DNA of 64,000 nucleotides from Actinoplanes subtropicus (GTDB taxonomy: Bacteria; Actinomycetota; Actinomycetes; Mycobacteriales; Micromonosporaceae), in NCBI RefSeq assembly GCF_000721705.1, contig NZ_JOJL01000027.1, forward strand, positions 292,112-356,111, written 5' to 3'. Under the pieces are notes generated by a model. It saw nothing but the letters and a program-made list of their open reading frames with translations. It was not told the origin of the DNA and did not search any database. The translations under genes were made by a program, and so were the position numbers. Positions 8,707 to 17,383 of this stretch are shown piece by piece. Within the stretch, counting starts at the first letter, position 1. The number at the start of each line of letters is the position of its first letter.

Positions 8707-9747
8707 TCAGCGGGACAGGACGACCTTGAGGGCGCCGGTGCGGGCGGGGTCGGCGAAGACGTCGTACGCCTGCATGAAGTCCTCGAGGCCGAAGCGGTGG
8801 GTGACCATGTGGCCGAGGTCGAGCTGGCCGGCGACGAGCATGTCGAGCAGCTTCGGCGTCGAGTAGGTGTCGACCAGGCCGGTGGTGATGGTGACGTCGC
8901 GGATCCACAGGTCTTCCAGGTGCAGCGTGGCCGGTTTGCCGTGCACGCCGACGTTGGCCAGGTGGCCGCCGGCCCGCACGAGCCGCGCGCACAATTCGAA
9001 GGTCTGCGGCGTGCCGACTGCCTCGATCACCACGTCGGCGCCGAGGCCCCCGGTCAGCGCGCGGACCGTACCCAACGCGTCCTCCGTGCCGGCCAGCACG
9101 GCGACGTCCGCGCCGAACAGCTTGGCGGCCTCCAGGCGGCTCTCCGCCTTGTCGATGACGACGATGTGGGCCGGCGAGTAGAGCCGCGCGGTCACCACGG
9201 CGGCCAGTCCGATCGGGCCCGCGCCGACGATCGCCACGGTGTCGCCGGGACGGACCTTTCCGTTCCGGACCCCGACTTCGTACGAGGTGGGCAGGATGTC
9301 CGCGAGCAGCACCGCCGCCTCGTCGGCGACCCGGTCGGGCAGGTGGTAGGTGGACAGGTCGGCGAACGGGATCCGGGCGTACTCGGCCTGCACCCCGTCG
9401 ACCAGGTGGCCGAGGATCCAGCCGCCACCGCCGAGGCACTGCCCGTACGCACCCTCGCGGCAGAAGCGGCAGATGCCGCACGCGGAGATGCAGGATGCCA
9501 GCACCCGGTCGCCCGGGGCGAGCCCGGCGACGCCGCTGCCGACCTCGACGACCGTGCCGACCGCCTCGTGGCCGAGCACCCGGCCGGTACGCACCTCGGG
9601 CACGTCGCCGCCGAGGATGTGCAGGTCGGTGCCGCAGATGGTGACCGCGTCGACGCGGATGATCGCGTCGCGCGGGTCGCTGATCGTGGGGTCGGGAATC
9701 TCGGTCCAGGACCGGTGGCCGGGTCCGCCGTAGACAAGTGCCTTCAT
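8707..9747 (-). CDS. Zinc-dependent medium-chain alcohol dehydrogenase
   Basis: 346 residues. Catalytic zinc ligands are visible in TICGTDLHI and GHEAVG; the structural zinc is bound by cysteines in CISACGICRFCREG; the NAD-binding motif is VGAGPIGLAAV. It should oxidise or reduce alcohols/aldehydes with NAD(P)H in the cytosol, which would recycle NADH under low oxygen. The ATG at 9747 has GGAGG about 5 bases upstream. It is divergent from ppdK, and a DosR-type palindrome lies exactly midway, 48 bp from each start codon. The family is certain; the substrate is not (threonine, butanediol or primary alcohols are all possible). Confidence 0.88.
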   Translation of the reverse strand: MKALVYGGPGHRSWTEIPDPTISDPRDAIIRVDAVTICGTDLHILGGDVPEVRTGRVLGHEAVGTVVEVGSGVAGLAPGDRVLASCISACGICRFCREGAYGQCLGGGGWILGHLVDGVQAEYARIPFADLSTYHLPDRVADEAAVLLADILPTSYEVGVRNGKVRPGDTVAIVGAGPIGLAAVVTARLYSPAHIVVIDKAESRLEAAKLFGADVAVLAGTEDALGTVRALTGGLGADVVIEAVGTPQTFELCARLVRAGGHLANVGVHGKPATLHLEDLWIRDVTITTGLVDTYSTPKLLDMLVAGQLDLGHMVTHRFGLEDFMQAYDVFADPARTGALKVVLSR

Positions 9748-9795
9748 GGTGGCCTCCTTCCCTCCCACCGTCGCGCCCGCCGGGCCCGGCCAGTA

Positions 9796-9809
9796 GGGAC
9801 CTGCGGCCC
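9796..9809. promoter_or_regulatory. DosR-type box shared by alcohol dehydrogenase and ppdK
   Basis: GGGACCTGCGGCCC sits in a longer palindrome TAGGGACC...GGCCCTA. It is 48 bp from the ATG of both divergent genes. A second partial copy, GGGACCTGTGCGGGCC, starts at 9818 on the ppdK side. Such symmetric placement suggests co-regulation of both genes by the DevR encoded at 16546-17190 (inference). Confidence 0.7.
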
Positions 9810-9857
9810 TACTCGCCGGGACCTGTGCGGGCCTACCAACAAAGGGAGGAGGTAGTG

Positions 9858-12464
9858 ATGGCCATGTACGTGTACGACTTCATCGAGGGCAACAAGGACC
9901 TCAAGGACCTGCTCGGCGGCAAGGGCGCGAACCTCGCCGAGATGACCCGGATGGGCCTGCCGGTCCCGCCCGGATTCACGATCACGACCGAGGCGTGCCG
10001 GGAGTACCTGCGCACGAACTCGGTGCCGGCCGGGCTGCTCGCCGAGGTGGAGCACCACCTGCGGCAGATGCAGGCGCGCATCGGGCGCACCTTCGGCGAC
10101 CCCCGCGACCCGCTGCTGTTGTCGGTCCGCTCGGGCGCCAAGTTCTCGATGCCCGGGATGATGGAGACGATCCTCGACATCGGCCTGAACGACGCGACCG
10201 TGTCCGGGCTGGCGAAGCAGAGTGGCGACGACCGGTTCGCCTGGGACTCCTACCGCCGGCTGATCCAGATGTTCGGCCGGACGGTGTTCGACATCCCGGC
10301 CGGCGAGTTCGAGGGCGGCGACGACCCGCGGGAGCTGGTCGAGGCGTACAAGAAGGTCTTCCAGGCCCACACCGGCCGCGAGTTCCCGCAGGCCGTGCAC
10401 GAGCAATTGTTCCTCGCGATCAATGCCGTGTTCCGGTCGTGGAACGCCGAGCGGGCGGTCCTCTACCGGCGGCAGGAGCGGATCCCGCAGGACCTGGGCA
10501 CCGCGGTCAACGTGATGGCCATGGTCTTCGGCAACCGGGGCGAGGACTCGGGAACCGGGGTGGCCTTCACCCGCGACCCGGCCACCGGGCGGCGCGGCAG
10601 CTACGGCGACTACCTGCGCAATGCGCAGGGCGAGGACGTCGTGGCCGGCATCCGCAACACCATGAGCCTGGCCGAACTGGCCACCGTCGACCCGGCGAGC
10701 TACGGGCAGTTGCTGTCCATCATGCAGCGGCTGGAGCAGCGCTACCGGGACCTGTGCGACATCGAGTTCACCATCGAGAACGGCAAGCTGTGGATGCTGC
10801 AGACCCGGGTCGGCAAGCGCACCCCGGCCGCCGCGTTCGTGATCGCCGCGCAGCTGGTCGACGAGGGCACCATCACCCTGGACGAGGCGCTGCACCGGGT
10901 CACCGGCGAACAACTCGCCCAGCTGATGTTCCCCAGCTTCGACGACGCCACCGCTCCCCCGCCGCTGACCACCGGTGTGCCCGCGTCACCGGGCGCCGCG
11001 GTGGGCGCGATCGTCTTCGACTCCGCCGCCGCGGCCGCCGCGACCGGCCCGGTCATCCTGGTGCGCCGGGAGACCAACCCGGACGACCTGCCCGGCATGA
11101 TCGCCGCGCAGGGCATTCTGACCAGTCGCGGCGGCAAGACCTCGCACGCCGCGGTCGTGGCCCGGGGCATGGGCAAGACCTGCGTCTGCGGCGCCGAGGA
11201 ACTCCGGCTCGACGGCGACACGCTGGTCGTGGGCGGCCGGACGTTGCACGCCGGCGACATCATCTCGATCGACGGCACGAACGGGCGCGTCTACGCCGGC
11301 GAGGTGCCGGTGCACCCGTCCAAGGTGGTGCGCTACTTCGAGGGCCAGCTGACCGCGCACGGCGACCCGCTGCTGTCCGCGATCGAGCGCCTGATGATCC
11401 ACGCCGACCACACCGCCCGGCTCGACGTGCACGCGAACGCCGACAACGGGCCCGACGCGGCCCGCGCCCGGCGGTTCGGCGCGACGGGCGTGGGACTCTG
11501 CCGCACCGAGCACATGTTCCTCGGCGACCGGCGGGTGCTGGTCGAGCGGCTGATCCTGGCCGAGAACGACAACGATCGGGACGCGGCCCTGGCCGGGCTG
11601 CTTCCGTTGCAGCGCAAGGACTTCGAGGAGCTGTTCACGGCGATGGACGGGCTGCCGGTCACGATCCGGCTCATCGACCCGCCGCTGCACGAGTTCCTGC
11701 CCTCCCTGGAGGAGCTGACCGCGCGGGTCGCCCGGGCCGAGGCGCTGGGCGAGGACCCCGGGCGGGACGGCGTGCTGCTCGCCGCGGTACGCCGGATGCA
11801 CGAGCAGAACCCGATGCTGGGGCTGCGCGGCGTACGGCTGGGCTTGGTTGTTCCGGGTTTGTTCGCCATGCAGGTGCGCGCGGTCGCCGAGGCCGCCGCG
11901 GCCCGCAAGGCCGCCGGCGGCGATCCCCGGCCGGAGATCATGGTTCCGCTGGTCGGAGCAATTCAGGAGCTCGAGATCGTACGGGCGGAAGCCGAGTCGG
12001 TCCTGGCCTCGGTGCCCGGCGCCCCGCCGATCCGGATCGGCACGATGATCGAGGTCCCGCGCGCGGCGCTGACCGCCGGGCAGATCGCGGGCGCGGCGGA
12101 GTTCTTCTCCTTCGGCACCAACGACCTGACCCAGATGACCTGGGGCTTCTCCCGGGACGACGTGGAGGGCGCGTTCTTCGGCCGCTACCTGGAGCTGGGC
12201 GTCTTCGCGGCATCGCCGTTCGAGTCGATCGACGCGGACGGCGTCGGCGAGCTGGTCCGGATCGCGGTCGCACGCGGCCGCGCGGTCCGGCCGGAGCTGA
12301 CCGTGGGCGTCTGCGGCGAGCACGGCGGCGACCCCGCCTCGGTGCGCTTCTTCCACGACGCGGGCCTGGACTACGTGTCCTGCTCGCCGTTCCGGGTGCC
12401 GATCGCCCGGCTGGAGGCCGGCCGCGCGGCCCTGACCGGGGCAACCGGCTCGGACAGCCGATGA
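9858..12464 (+). CDS. ppdK: Pyruvate, phosphate dikinase
   Basis: 868 residues, full length for the family. The enzyme interconverts pyruvate, ATP and phosphate with phosphoenolpyruvate, AMP and pyrophosphate. The N-terminal ATP-grasp part opens with GGKGANLAEMTRMGLPVPPG; the swivelling domain carries the catalytic histidine in GGKTSHAAVVARG (about residue 430); the C-terminal PEP-binding barrel has GLCRTEHMF, FGTNDLTQMTWGFSRDD and VCGEHGGDP with the acid/base cysteine. A strong AAAGGGAGGAGG precedes the ATG at 9858. In an energy-limited cell it allows PPi-saving glycolysis or PEP supply. It is preceded by a DosR-type box and overlapped at its end by a small gene. Confidence 0.95.
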   Translation: MAMYVYDFIEGNKDLKDLLGGKGANLAEMTRMGLPVPPGFTITTEACREYLRTNSVPAGLLAEVEHHLRQMQARIGRTFGDPRDPLLLSVRSGAKFSMPGMMETILDIGLNDATVSGLAKQSGDDRFAWDSYRRLIQMFGRTVFDIPAGEFEGGDDPRELVEAYKKVFQAHTGREFPQAVHEQLFLAINAVFRSWNAERAVLYRRQERIPQDLGTAVNVMAMVFGNRGEDSGTGVAFTRDPATGRRGSYGDYLRNAQGEDVVAGIRNTMSLAELATVDPASYGQLLSIMQRLEQRYRDLCDIEFTIENGKLWMLQTRVGKRTPAAAFVIAAQLVDEGTITLDEALHRVTGEQLAQLMFPSFDDATAPPPLTTGVPASPGAAVGAIVFDSAAAAAATGPVILVRRETNPDDLPGMIAAQGILTSRGGKTSHAAVVARGMGKTCVCGAEELRLDGDTLVVGGRTLHAGDIISIDGTNGRVYAGEVPVHPSKVVRYFEGQLTAHGDPLLSAIERLMIHADHTARLDVHANADNGPDAARARRFGATGVGLCRTEHMFLGDRRVLVERLILAENDNDRDAALAGLLPLQRKDFEELFTAMDGLPVTIRLIDPPLHEFLPSLEELTARVARAEALGEDPGRDGVLLAAVRRMHEQNPMLGLRGVRLGLVVPGLFAMQVRAVAEAAAARKAAGGDPRPEIMVPLVGAIQELEIVRAEAESVLASVPGAPPIRIGTMIEVPRAALTAGQIAGAAEFFSFGTNDLTQMTWGFSRDDVEGAFFGRYLELGVFAASPFESIDADGVGELVRIAVARGRAVRPELTVGVCGEHGGDPASVRFFHDAGLDYVSCSPFRVPIARLEAGRAALTGATGSDSR

Positions 12465-12796
12465 CCGGCGAGATCACCGTCGTACCCGTGCTGGACGGCG
12501 ACCGCCAGGTCGGCGCCTGGATAGTAGGGCCGGACTCGGCGACCTACCGCCCGGTCGTCGACGTCACCCGGCTGGCCGGCGCCGCCCTGGCCACGGCGGC
12601 CGCGGTCACGATCGCGGCCACCGCCGTGGTCGCCGCCACCCGGCGGCGGACGGCGATCGGCCGGGTCACGATGGGGCCCGGCGGGTGGGTCAGCGTCAAG
12701 CGCGCCGCTTGTCCGCCGCTGTGCGACGGCTCCCCGCGGCCGTGGTGGGCACGCCTGCTCGGCGCGCACCGCCTGGTCGTCCGGTCCCGGCCGTGA
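12461..12796 (+). CDS. Small protein of unknown function overlapping ppdK
   Basis: 111 residues, not recognised. The ATG at 12461 overlaps the ppdK stop (ATGA), so it is probably translated by coupling to ppdK. An acidic N-terminal part (ITVVPVLDGDRQVGAW) is followed by one hydrophobic segment of alanine, valine and threonine (about residues 38-62, LAGAALATAAAVTIAATAVV) and then a basic, CPPLCDG-containing tail. This looks like a single-pass membrane protein with the tail possibly inside. The link to ppdK suggests a local partner but no function can be assigned. Confidence 0.6.
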   Translation: MTGEITVVPVLDGDRQVGAWIVGPDSATYRPVVDVTRLAGAALATAAAVTIAATAVVAATRRRTAIGRVTMGPGGWVSVKRAACPPLCDGSPRPWWARLLGAHRLVVRSRP

Positions 12797-12810
12797 GCGG
12801 AGTCCCCGGA

Positions 12811-13527
12811 TCAGCCGACGGCGGTGCCGACCAGCGCGCCGATCCCGTACGTCACGGCCATCGCGGCGGCGCCGCCGAGCACCAGGCGCAGCACCGCGCG
12901 GCCCGCCCGGGCGCCGCCCAGGCGAGCGCTCAGATACCCGGTCGCGGCCAGCGCGGCGACCACCACGACGAAGGTGACCGGGACCCGGGCCCCCGGCGGC
13001 GGCAGCAGGATCGCCACCAGCGGCAGCACCGACCCGGTGGTGAACGCCACCGCGGACGCCCCGGCGGCCTGCCACGGATTCGTCAGCTCGTCCGGGTCGA
13101 TACGCAGTTCCGCATCGGCGTGCGCGGCGAAGGCATCCTTCTCGGTCAGTTCCCGGGCCACCTGCCGGGCGGTCGCCTCGCTCAGCCCCTTCGCCCGGTA
13201 CAGCCCGGTGAGCTCCTCGAACTCCTGCTCGGGGAACTCGGCCAGCTCGCCGCGCTCCTTCTCCAGCAGCGCCCGCTCGGTGTCGCGCTGGCTGCTGACC
13301 GACACGTACTCGCCCAGCGCCATCGAGACCGCGCCGGCGACCAGCCCGGCTATCCCCGCGGTGAGGATCGGACCGGTCGCGGTGGTGGCGCCGGCCACAC
13401 CCACGACGAGGCCGGCGGTCGACACGATGCCGTCGTTCGCGCCCAGCACCCCGGCGCGCAACCAGTTCAGCCGGCCGGAGACGCCGGCGTCGTGCGGTTC
13501 ATCGGGGTGGTTGCTCACCGGACTCAT
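12811..13527 (-). CDS. VIT1/CCC1-family membrane transporter (iron/manganese)
   Basis: 238 residues. The N-terminal membrane motif LRAGVLGANDGIVSTAGLVVGV and AGAVSMALGEYVSVSSQRD are signatures of the VIT1/CCC1 family, which moves Fe(II) or Mn(II) out of the cytosol or into storage compartments. A charged cytosolic helical region (ERALLEKERGELAEFPEQEF) sits between the first two and the last three membrane segments, as in the family. It overlaps the start region of the gene upstream by 29 bases and converges on the small gene after ppdK. A detoxifying role during stress is likely; the metal is not certain. Confidence 0.85.
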   Translation of the reverse strand: MSPVSNHPDEPHDAGVSGRLNWLRAGVLGANDGIVSTAGLVVGVAGATTATGPILTAGIAGLVAGAVSMALGEYVSVSSQRDTERALLEKERGELAEFPEQEFEELTGLYRAKGLSEATARQVARELTEKDAFAAHADAELRIDPDELTNPWQAAGASAVAFTTGSVLPLVAILLPPPGARVPVTFVVVVAALAATGYLSARLGGARAGRAVLRLVLGGAAAMAVTYGIGALVGTAVG

Positions 13528-13981
13528 TCTGGCTCACGCTGCTGCTCCACGCCGCCTTGGCCCCGGAGTCGCCGATCCGGTAGATGCCGTACACCCCGGC
13601 CGCGCCGATGGCCAGCGACAACACCGCCACGATGCCGGTCACCACGGTGGACATCGCTTGCGTCCGCCGCTGGAGCCACCAGATGACCACGGCCAGCGCG
13701 GCGATCGGGATCGCGTAGAAGATCGCGCTGTCGCCCAGCTCGGTGTGCTGGTGCAGGGTCGCGGATTCCGGCACCCGGCGCTCCAGCCACTCGCCTGCGC
13801 TGGTGGTCAGCGGCACCAGCAGCACCACCAGCACGGACAGGATCGCGTTCGGCCCGGCCAGCCGGCGCCGGATCGCCGGCGAGAGGGCGGTGAGCACGAG
13901 CAGCAGCGCGGACAGCGGGAGGAGCACGACGATCGCGTGCACCAGCAGGACATGGGCCGGCAGCCCGTTGACGGTGTTCAT
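13499..13981 (-). CDS. DUF2231-like four-helix membrane protein
   Basis: 160 residues from the ATG at 13981 (MNTVNGLPAHVLLVHAIV). Four hydrophobic segments can be seen at about 10-30, 42-60, 90-108 and 118-138, with histidines in the first (PAHVLLVHA) and between helices (LHQHTELGD), the pattern of DUF2231 membrane proteins, some of which are associated with haem or redox roles. The tail is hydrophilic. Its 3' end overlaps the VIT-family gene by 29 bases, so the two form an operon. Function is not known. Confidence 0.7.
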   Translation of the reverse strand: MNTVNGLPAHVLLVHAIVVLLPLSALLLVLTALSPAIRRRLAGPNAILSVLVVLLVPLTTSAGEWLERRVPESATLHQHTELGDSAIFYAIPIAALAVVIWWLQRRTQAMSTVVTGIVAVLSLAIGAAGVYGIYRIGDSGAKAAWSSSVSQNESGEQPPR

Positions 13982-14040
13982 GCCGCAGAAGGTTAGGGAC
14001 GGGAATCTTGGAGTTTTCCCATCGACGGCCCGCATACTTG

Positions 14041-14706
14041 GTGCCCGTGGCGTACCTGCTGGTCGTGGAGGACGACCGTGAGCTGGGCGAGCTGCTGCTT
14101 CGGGTGTTCGGCGGGGCCGGTTACACCGCCGACCTGGCCCCCGACGGCCAGGCCGGGCTGCATCGGGCCCTCACCCGCCGCTACGACCTGCTGATCATCG
14201 ACCGGGGGCTGCCCGCCATCGAGGGCCTCGACCTGCTGGCCCGGCTGCGGCGCAGCGGGGTGCCGGCGCCCGCGCTCATCCTCACCGCGCTCGGCACGGT
14301 CGCCGACCGGGTCGCCGGGCTCGACGGCGGCGCCGAGGACTACCTGGTCAAGCCGTTCGAGCTGGACGAGTTGCTGGCCCGGGTCCGCGTGCTGCTGCGC
14401 CGCCCGGCCGCGCCCGCCGGACACGTGCTGCCGGTCGGCGGCGCCGAGTTCGACCTGATCACCCGGACGGTCACCGGCGGGGACGGCGAGCCGGTCACGC
14501 TCTCCGGCCGGGAGAGCGACCTGCTGCGCCTGCTCGCCGAGAACCCGGCCCGGGTGTTCACCCGGCGCGAGATCGTCGCCACCGTCTTCCCCGAGTCGAC
14601 CACCGAGACCCTGGCCGACACGTACGTGCACTACCTGCGCCGCAAGCTCGGCCCGGCGGTGATCGCCACCGTGCGCGGCGCCGGCTATCAGCTCGGCCGC
14701 CGGTGA
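14041..14706 (+). CDS. OmpR/PhoB-family response regulator
   Basis: 221 residues. Receiver domain at about 4-115 with the acidic pocket VVEDDRELG, the phosphoacceptor aspartate in LLIIDRGLPAIEG, the conserved threonine region LILTALG and lysine in YLVKPFE. A winged-helix DNA-binding domain follows (LSGRESDLLRLLAENP, and the recognition helix region TYVHYLRRKLG). The start is taken as GTG at 14041; GTG at 14047 is also possible. The stop overlaps the histidine kinase start (GTGA), making a two-component operon. The signal and targets are not evident; it is divergent from the membrane genes at 13981. Confidence 0.9.
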   Translation: MPVAYLLVVEDDRELGELLLRVFGGAGYTADLAPDGQAGLHRALTRRYDLLIIDRGLPAIEGLDLLARLRRSGVPAPALILTALGTVADRVAGLDGGAEDYLVKPFELDELLARVRVLLRRPAAPAGHVLPVGGAEFDLITRTVTGGDGEPVTLSGRESDLLRLLAENPARVFTRREIVATVFPESTTETLADTYVHYLRRKLGPAVIATVRGAGYQLGRR

Positions 14707-15923
14707 ACCGCCCCGGCCCCGACCGGGAGTTGCTGCGCCGCGCCCGCCGGACCCTGGCCGTCCGCAACACCGTGGCGATCGCCCTGATCCTGCTCTTCGT
14801 CGGCGCCGTCGCCCTGCTCGTCGTCCAGCGCGAGGAGCGCTCGGCCCTGGCCGCGTCGGTCCGGCAGACCGCGGCCACCGAGGACGACGTGATCGACCCG
14901 CCGGAACACAGCTGGATCTTCCGGCTGGACGCCGCCGGGCGGCTCACCGCGACCCGGAACGCCCCCGCCGGTTTCCCCGACCGCGCGGCCCTCGACCGGG
15001 TCCGCGCCGGCGGCCCGGCCGAGGAGGCTCAGAGCGGCGACTACCTCGTGGTCACCCGCCGGCGCGGCGCGACCACCGTGCAGGTCGTCGGCAGTCTCGC
15101 CGCCGAATACGCGGAGACGCGACGCCTGCTCGCCGCGCTCGGCGCCGCCGAACTCCTCGGCCTGGCGGCGGCCGCCCTGGCCGGCTGGCTGCTCGCCGGC
15201 CGGGCCACCGCCCCGCTCGGCGAGGCCCTGGCCCGGCAACGCCGGTTCGTCGCCGACGCCAGCCACGAGCTGCGCACGCCGATCGCCCAGCTGCACACCC
15301 GGGCCCAGCTGCTCGACCAGGACCTGCGCTCCGGCGCCGGCGGCGCGGACCTCGCGCCCGACGTCCGCCGGCTGGTGGCCGGCACCCGGCAGCTCGGCGA
15401 GATCGTCGAGGACCTGCTGCTCTCCACGCACCTGGCCGGCCGGGCGGAGACGGCCACCGAGGTCGACCTCGGGGTGCTCGCCGACGGCGTCGCCGGCGGC
15501 TTCCAGGAGCGGGCCCGCGCCCACGACATCGCCCTCGAGACCCGCACCGACCCCGACAAACCCTCGATCGTGTACGGCCGGGAGCCCGCCCTCCGCCGGG
15601 TGCTGACCGCGCTGATCGACAACGCGCTCAGCCACACGCCGGACGGCGGGCGCATCACCGTGGAGCTCGACCGGCTCGACGACCCCGACGAGGTCCGGCT
15701 GGCTGTCCGGGACAGCGGCGCCGGCTTCGCCCCCGAGGACGCCGAGCGGCTGTTCGAACGGTTCGCTCGCGGGCACGACGACCACCGGCGCTTCGGCCTG
15801 GGACTCGCCCTCGCCCGGGAGGTGGTCACCGGGCACGGCGGCACCATCGAGGCGGCGAATCTCCCGGGCGGCGGAGCGGCCTTCGTCATCCGGCTTCCGG
15901 CCCGCCGGCCCGGTACGACGTGA
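14703..15923 (+). CDS. Membrane sensor histidine kinase paired with the OmpR-type regulator
   Basis: 406 residues. A first membrane helix (about 23-43, IALILLFVGAVALLVV) is followed by an extracytoplasmic region of about 90 residues and a second helix (about 145-168). The HisKA domain has the phosphorylated histidine in ADASHELRTPIAQ; the HATPase domain has ALIDNALSHTPDGG, VRDSGAGFAPED and FGLGLALAREVV. A classical two-helix sensor kinase that phosphorylates the upstream regulator. GTG at 14703 overlaps the regulator stop. It converges with the devS-like gene, leaving only 6 bases between their stops. Confidence 0.9.
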   Translation: MNRPGPDRELLRRARRTLAVRNTVAIALILLFVGAVALLVVQREERSALAASVRQTAATEDDVIDPPEHSWIFRLDAAGRLTATRNAPAGFPDRAALDRVRAGGPAEEAQSGDYLVVTRRRGATTVQVVGSLAAEYAETRRLLAALGAAELLGLAAAALAGWLLAGRATAPLGEALARQRRFVADASHELRTPIAQLHTRAQLLDQDLRSGAGGADLAPDVRRLVAGTRQLGEIVEDLLLSTHLAGRAETATEVDLGVLADGVAGGFQERARAHDIALETRTDPDKPSIVYGREPALRRVLTALIDNALSHTPDGGRITVELDRLDDPDEVRLAVRDSGAGFAPEDAERLFERFARGHDDHRRFGLGLALAREVVTGHGGTIEAANLPGGGAAFVIRLPARRPGTT

Positions 15924-15929
15924 CGAGGA

Positions 15930-16544
15930 TCAGATCGGCACGGACCATTTCAGGCACGTGCCGGACGGGGTGTTCGGGCCGAGCGTGAAGGTGCCGCCGC
16001 GGTGCTCGGCGCGGTGACGCAGGTTCGCCGTGCCGCTGCTGCGGGTGCTGGCGCCCAGGCCGACGCCGTCGTCGCACACCTGCATCGTGAGGCGGCCCGG
16101 ACCGTCGGAGTCGCCGGATTCGACGATCAGGTCGACCTCGACCCGGCCGGCCCGGGCGTGCCGGGCGACGTTGCTGAGGCTCTCGCGCAGCACGGCGGTG
16201 AGGTCGTCGACGACGTCGCCGGCATCGGCCAGGAGGGTGTCCACCGGTCCGCTGAAGCGCAGCGCGGGCGTGCAGCCGAGCGGGCCGGCCGACTCGGTGA
16301 CCAGCTCGAGGACGCGGGCGCGCAGTCCCTGCGGGCCCTTGGCCGCGGCGTGCTGGATGGCGAAGATCGTGCTACGGATCTGGGCGATCGTGTCGTCGAG
16401 GTCGTCGATCACCGCGGCGACGCGGGGCGCCACCGGGTGTCCGCCCATCCGCGCGGCAGCGCCCTGCAACGCCAGGCCGGCGGCGAACAGCCGCTGAATG
16501 ATGTGGTCGTGCAGGTCGGCCGCGATCCGGTCGCGCTCGTTCAT
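15930..16544 (-). CDS. devS: DevS/DosT-like histidine kinase core lacking GAF sensor domains
   Basis: 204 residues, against roughly 580 for mycobacterial DevS. It begins almost exactly at the HisKA_3 dimerisation domain: ERDRIAADLHDHIIQRLFAA contains the phosphorylated histidine, and the HATPase domain follows (LRESLSNVARHA N box, CDDGVGLG, SGTANLRHRAEHRGG). The two haem-binding GAF domains that sense oxygen, NO or CO in DevS/DosT are absent. It starts 1 base after the devR stop (TGACATG), so translation is probably coupled. Either the kinase takes its signal from a partner protein, or it is the surviving end of a longer gene whose sensor part was lost before devR was placed in front. The catalytic residues look intact. 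Confidence 0.85.
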   Translation of the reverse strand: MNERDRIAADLHDHIIQRLFAAGLALQGAAARMGGHPVAPRVAAVIDDLDDTIAQIRSTIFAIQHAAAKGPQGLRARVLELVTESAGPLGCTPALRFSGPVDTLLADAGDVVDDLTAVLRESLSNVARHARAGRVEVDLIVESGDSDGPGRLTMQVCDDGVGLGASTRSSGTANLRHRAEHRGGTFTLGPNTPSGTCLKWSVPI

Positions 16545-16545
16545 G

Positions 16546-17190
16546 TCAGGTGTGCGGGTGTTCGCCGAGCAGGCGGGTGGCCAGGACGGCCGCCTGGGTG
16601 CGGCGCTCCAGGCCGAGTTTGGCGAGCAGGCTGGAGACGTAGTTCTTCACCGTCTTCTCGGCCAGGAACATCCGGCCGGCGATCTCCCGGTTGGTCAGGC
16701 CCTCGGCGATGAATTCCAGGATCCGCCGCTCCTGGTCGGTCAGGCCGGCCAGCTCGCGCGGCTGCTCGACGCCGTGCCGGATCCGCTCCAGCACCCGCTG
16801 GGTCACCGCCGGATCGAGCAACGACTGCCCCTCCGCCACCCGGTGCACCGCGTCGACCAGGTCGGTGCCGCGGATCTGCTTGAGCACGTACCCGGCGGCG
16901 CCGGCCATGATCGCGGCGAACAGGGCCTCGTCATCCTCGTACGAGGTCAGAATCAGGCCTTTGATCGTCGAATCGATCGCCCGCACGTCCCGGCACACGT
17001 CGATGCCGTTGCCGTCCGGCAGCCGGGCATCCAGGATCATCACATCGGGCCGGAAGGCCGGGATACGGCGGGCCGCCTCCTGAGCCGAGCCGGACTCGCC
17101 GACGACCTCGATGTCACCGTCGGCCTCGAGCAGGTCGACCAGGCCGCGGCGGACCACCTCGTGGTCGTCGAGAAGAAAAACTCGGATCAT
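16546..17190 (-). CDS. devR: DosR/DevR dormancy response regulator (NarL/LuxR family)
   Basis: 214 residues, very similar in layout to mycobacterial DosR. The receiver domain starts VFLLDDHEVVRRGLVDLL and has the phosphoacceptor in LDARLPDGNGI; conserved LILTSY and a lysine at GYVLKQIRG follow. The HTH domain reads GLTNREIAGRMFLAEKTVKN then YVSSLLAKLGLERRTQAAV; the threonines in EKTV and RRTQ correspond to DosR positions phosphorylated by Ser/Thr kinases in mycobacteria. DosR activates hypoxia and dormancy genes through GGGACT-type palindromes. A matching box lies 35 bp upstream of its start, so autoregulation is likely, and over twenty similar boxes occur through the window. It is co-transcribed with the devS-like kinase core. 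Confidence 0.95.
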   Translation of the reverse strand: MIRVFLLDDHEVVRRGLVDLLEADGDIEVVGESGSAQEAARRIPAFRPDVMILDARLPDGNGIDVCRDVRAIDSTIKGLILTSYEDDEALFAAIMAGAAGYVLKQIRGTDLVDAVHRVAEGQSLLDPAVTQRVLERIRHGVEQPRELAGLTDQERRILEFIAEGLTNREIAGRMFLAEKTVKNYVSSLLAKLGLERRTQAAVLATRLLGEHPHT

Positions 17191-17225
17191 TTCCTATTCC
17201 TACCGCCACCGGCGTCCCGGCCGAA

Positions 17226-17239
17226 GGGCCGAAAGTCCC
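17226..17239. promoter_or_regulatory. DosR-type box upstream of devR
   Basis: GGGCCGAAAGTCCC, 35 bp upstream of the devR ATG. The right half AAAGTCCC is close to the mycobacterial DosR consensus. Suggests positive autoregulation. Confidence 0.7.
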
Positions 17240-17261
17240 CTCCGGCCGGGACGACGCCCGA

Positions 17262-17354
17262 TCAGGAGGTGATCCGCGCCGGCTTGTGGGTGAACTGCTC
17301 GATGTCGGCGGCGGTCACGTCCAGCAGATGATAGGCGAGATCCTCCTGCCTCCA
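17262..17354 (-). pseudogene. Short coding-like remnant upstream of devR
   Basis: On the minus strand about 30 codons ending at a TGA (17262-17264) read like the end of a real protein (EDLAYHLLDVTAADIEQFTH, then KPARITS). No start codon is available in this frame before it runs into the box at 17384-17397. It may be the 3' tail of a lost gene. The parent family was not recognised. Confidence 0.25.
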
Positions 17355-17383
17355 TCCCGGATGGCACCCGGGCCGGGCGGCCA

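Noticed and set aside
6194..9481. Very long minus-strand frame extending from the MgtA-like gene across the alcohol dehydrogenase gene
   Set aside because: Upstream of 8611 the translation is arginine/proline-rich shadow sequence antisense-frame to the alcohol dehydrogenase; a ribosome binding site and start support 8611 as the beginning.
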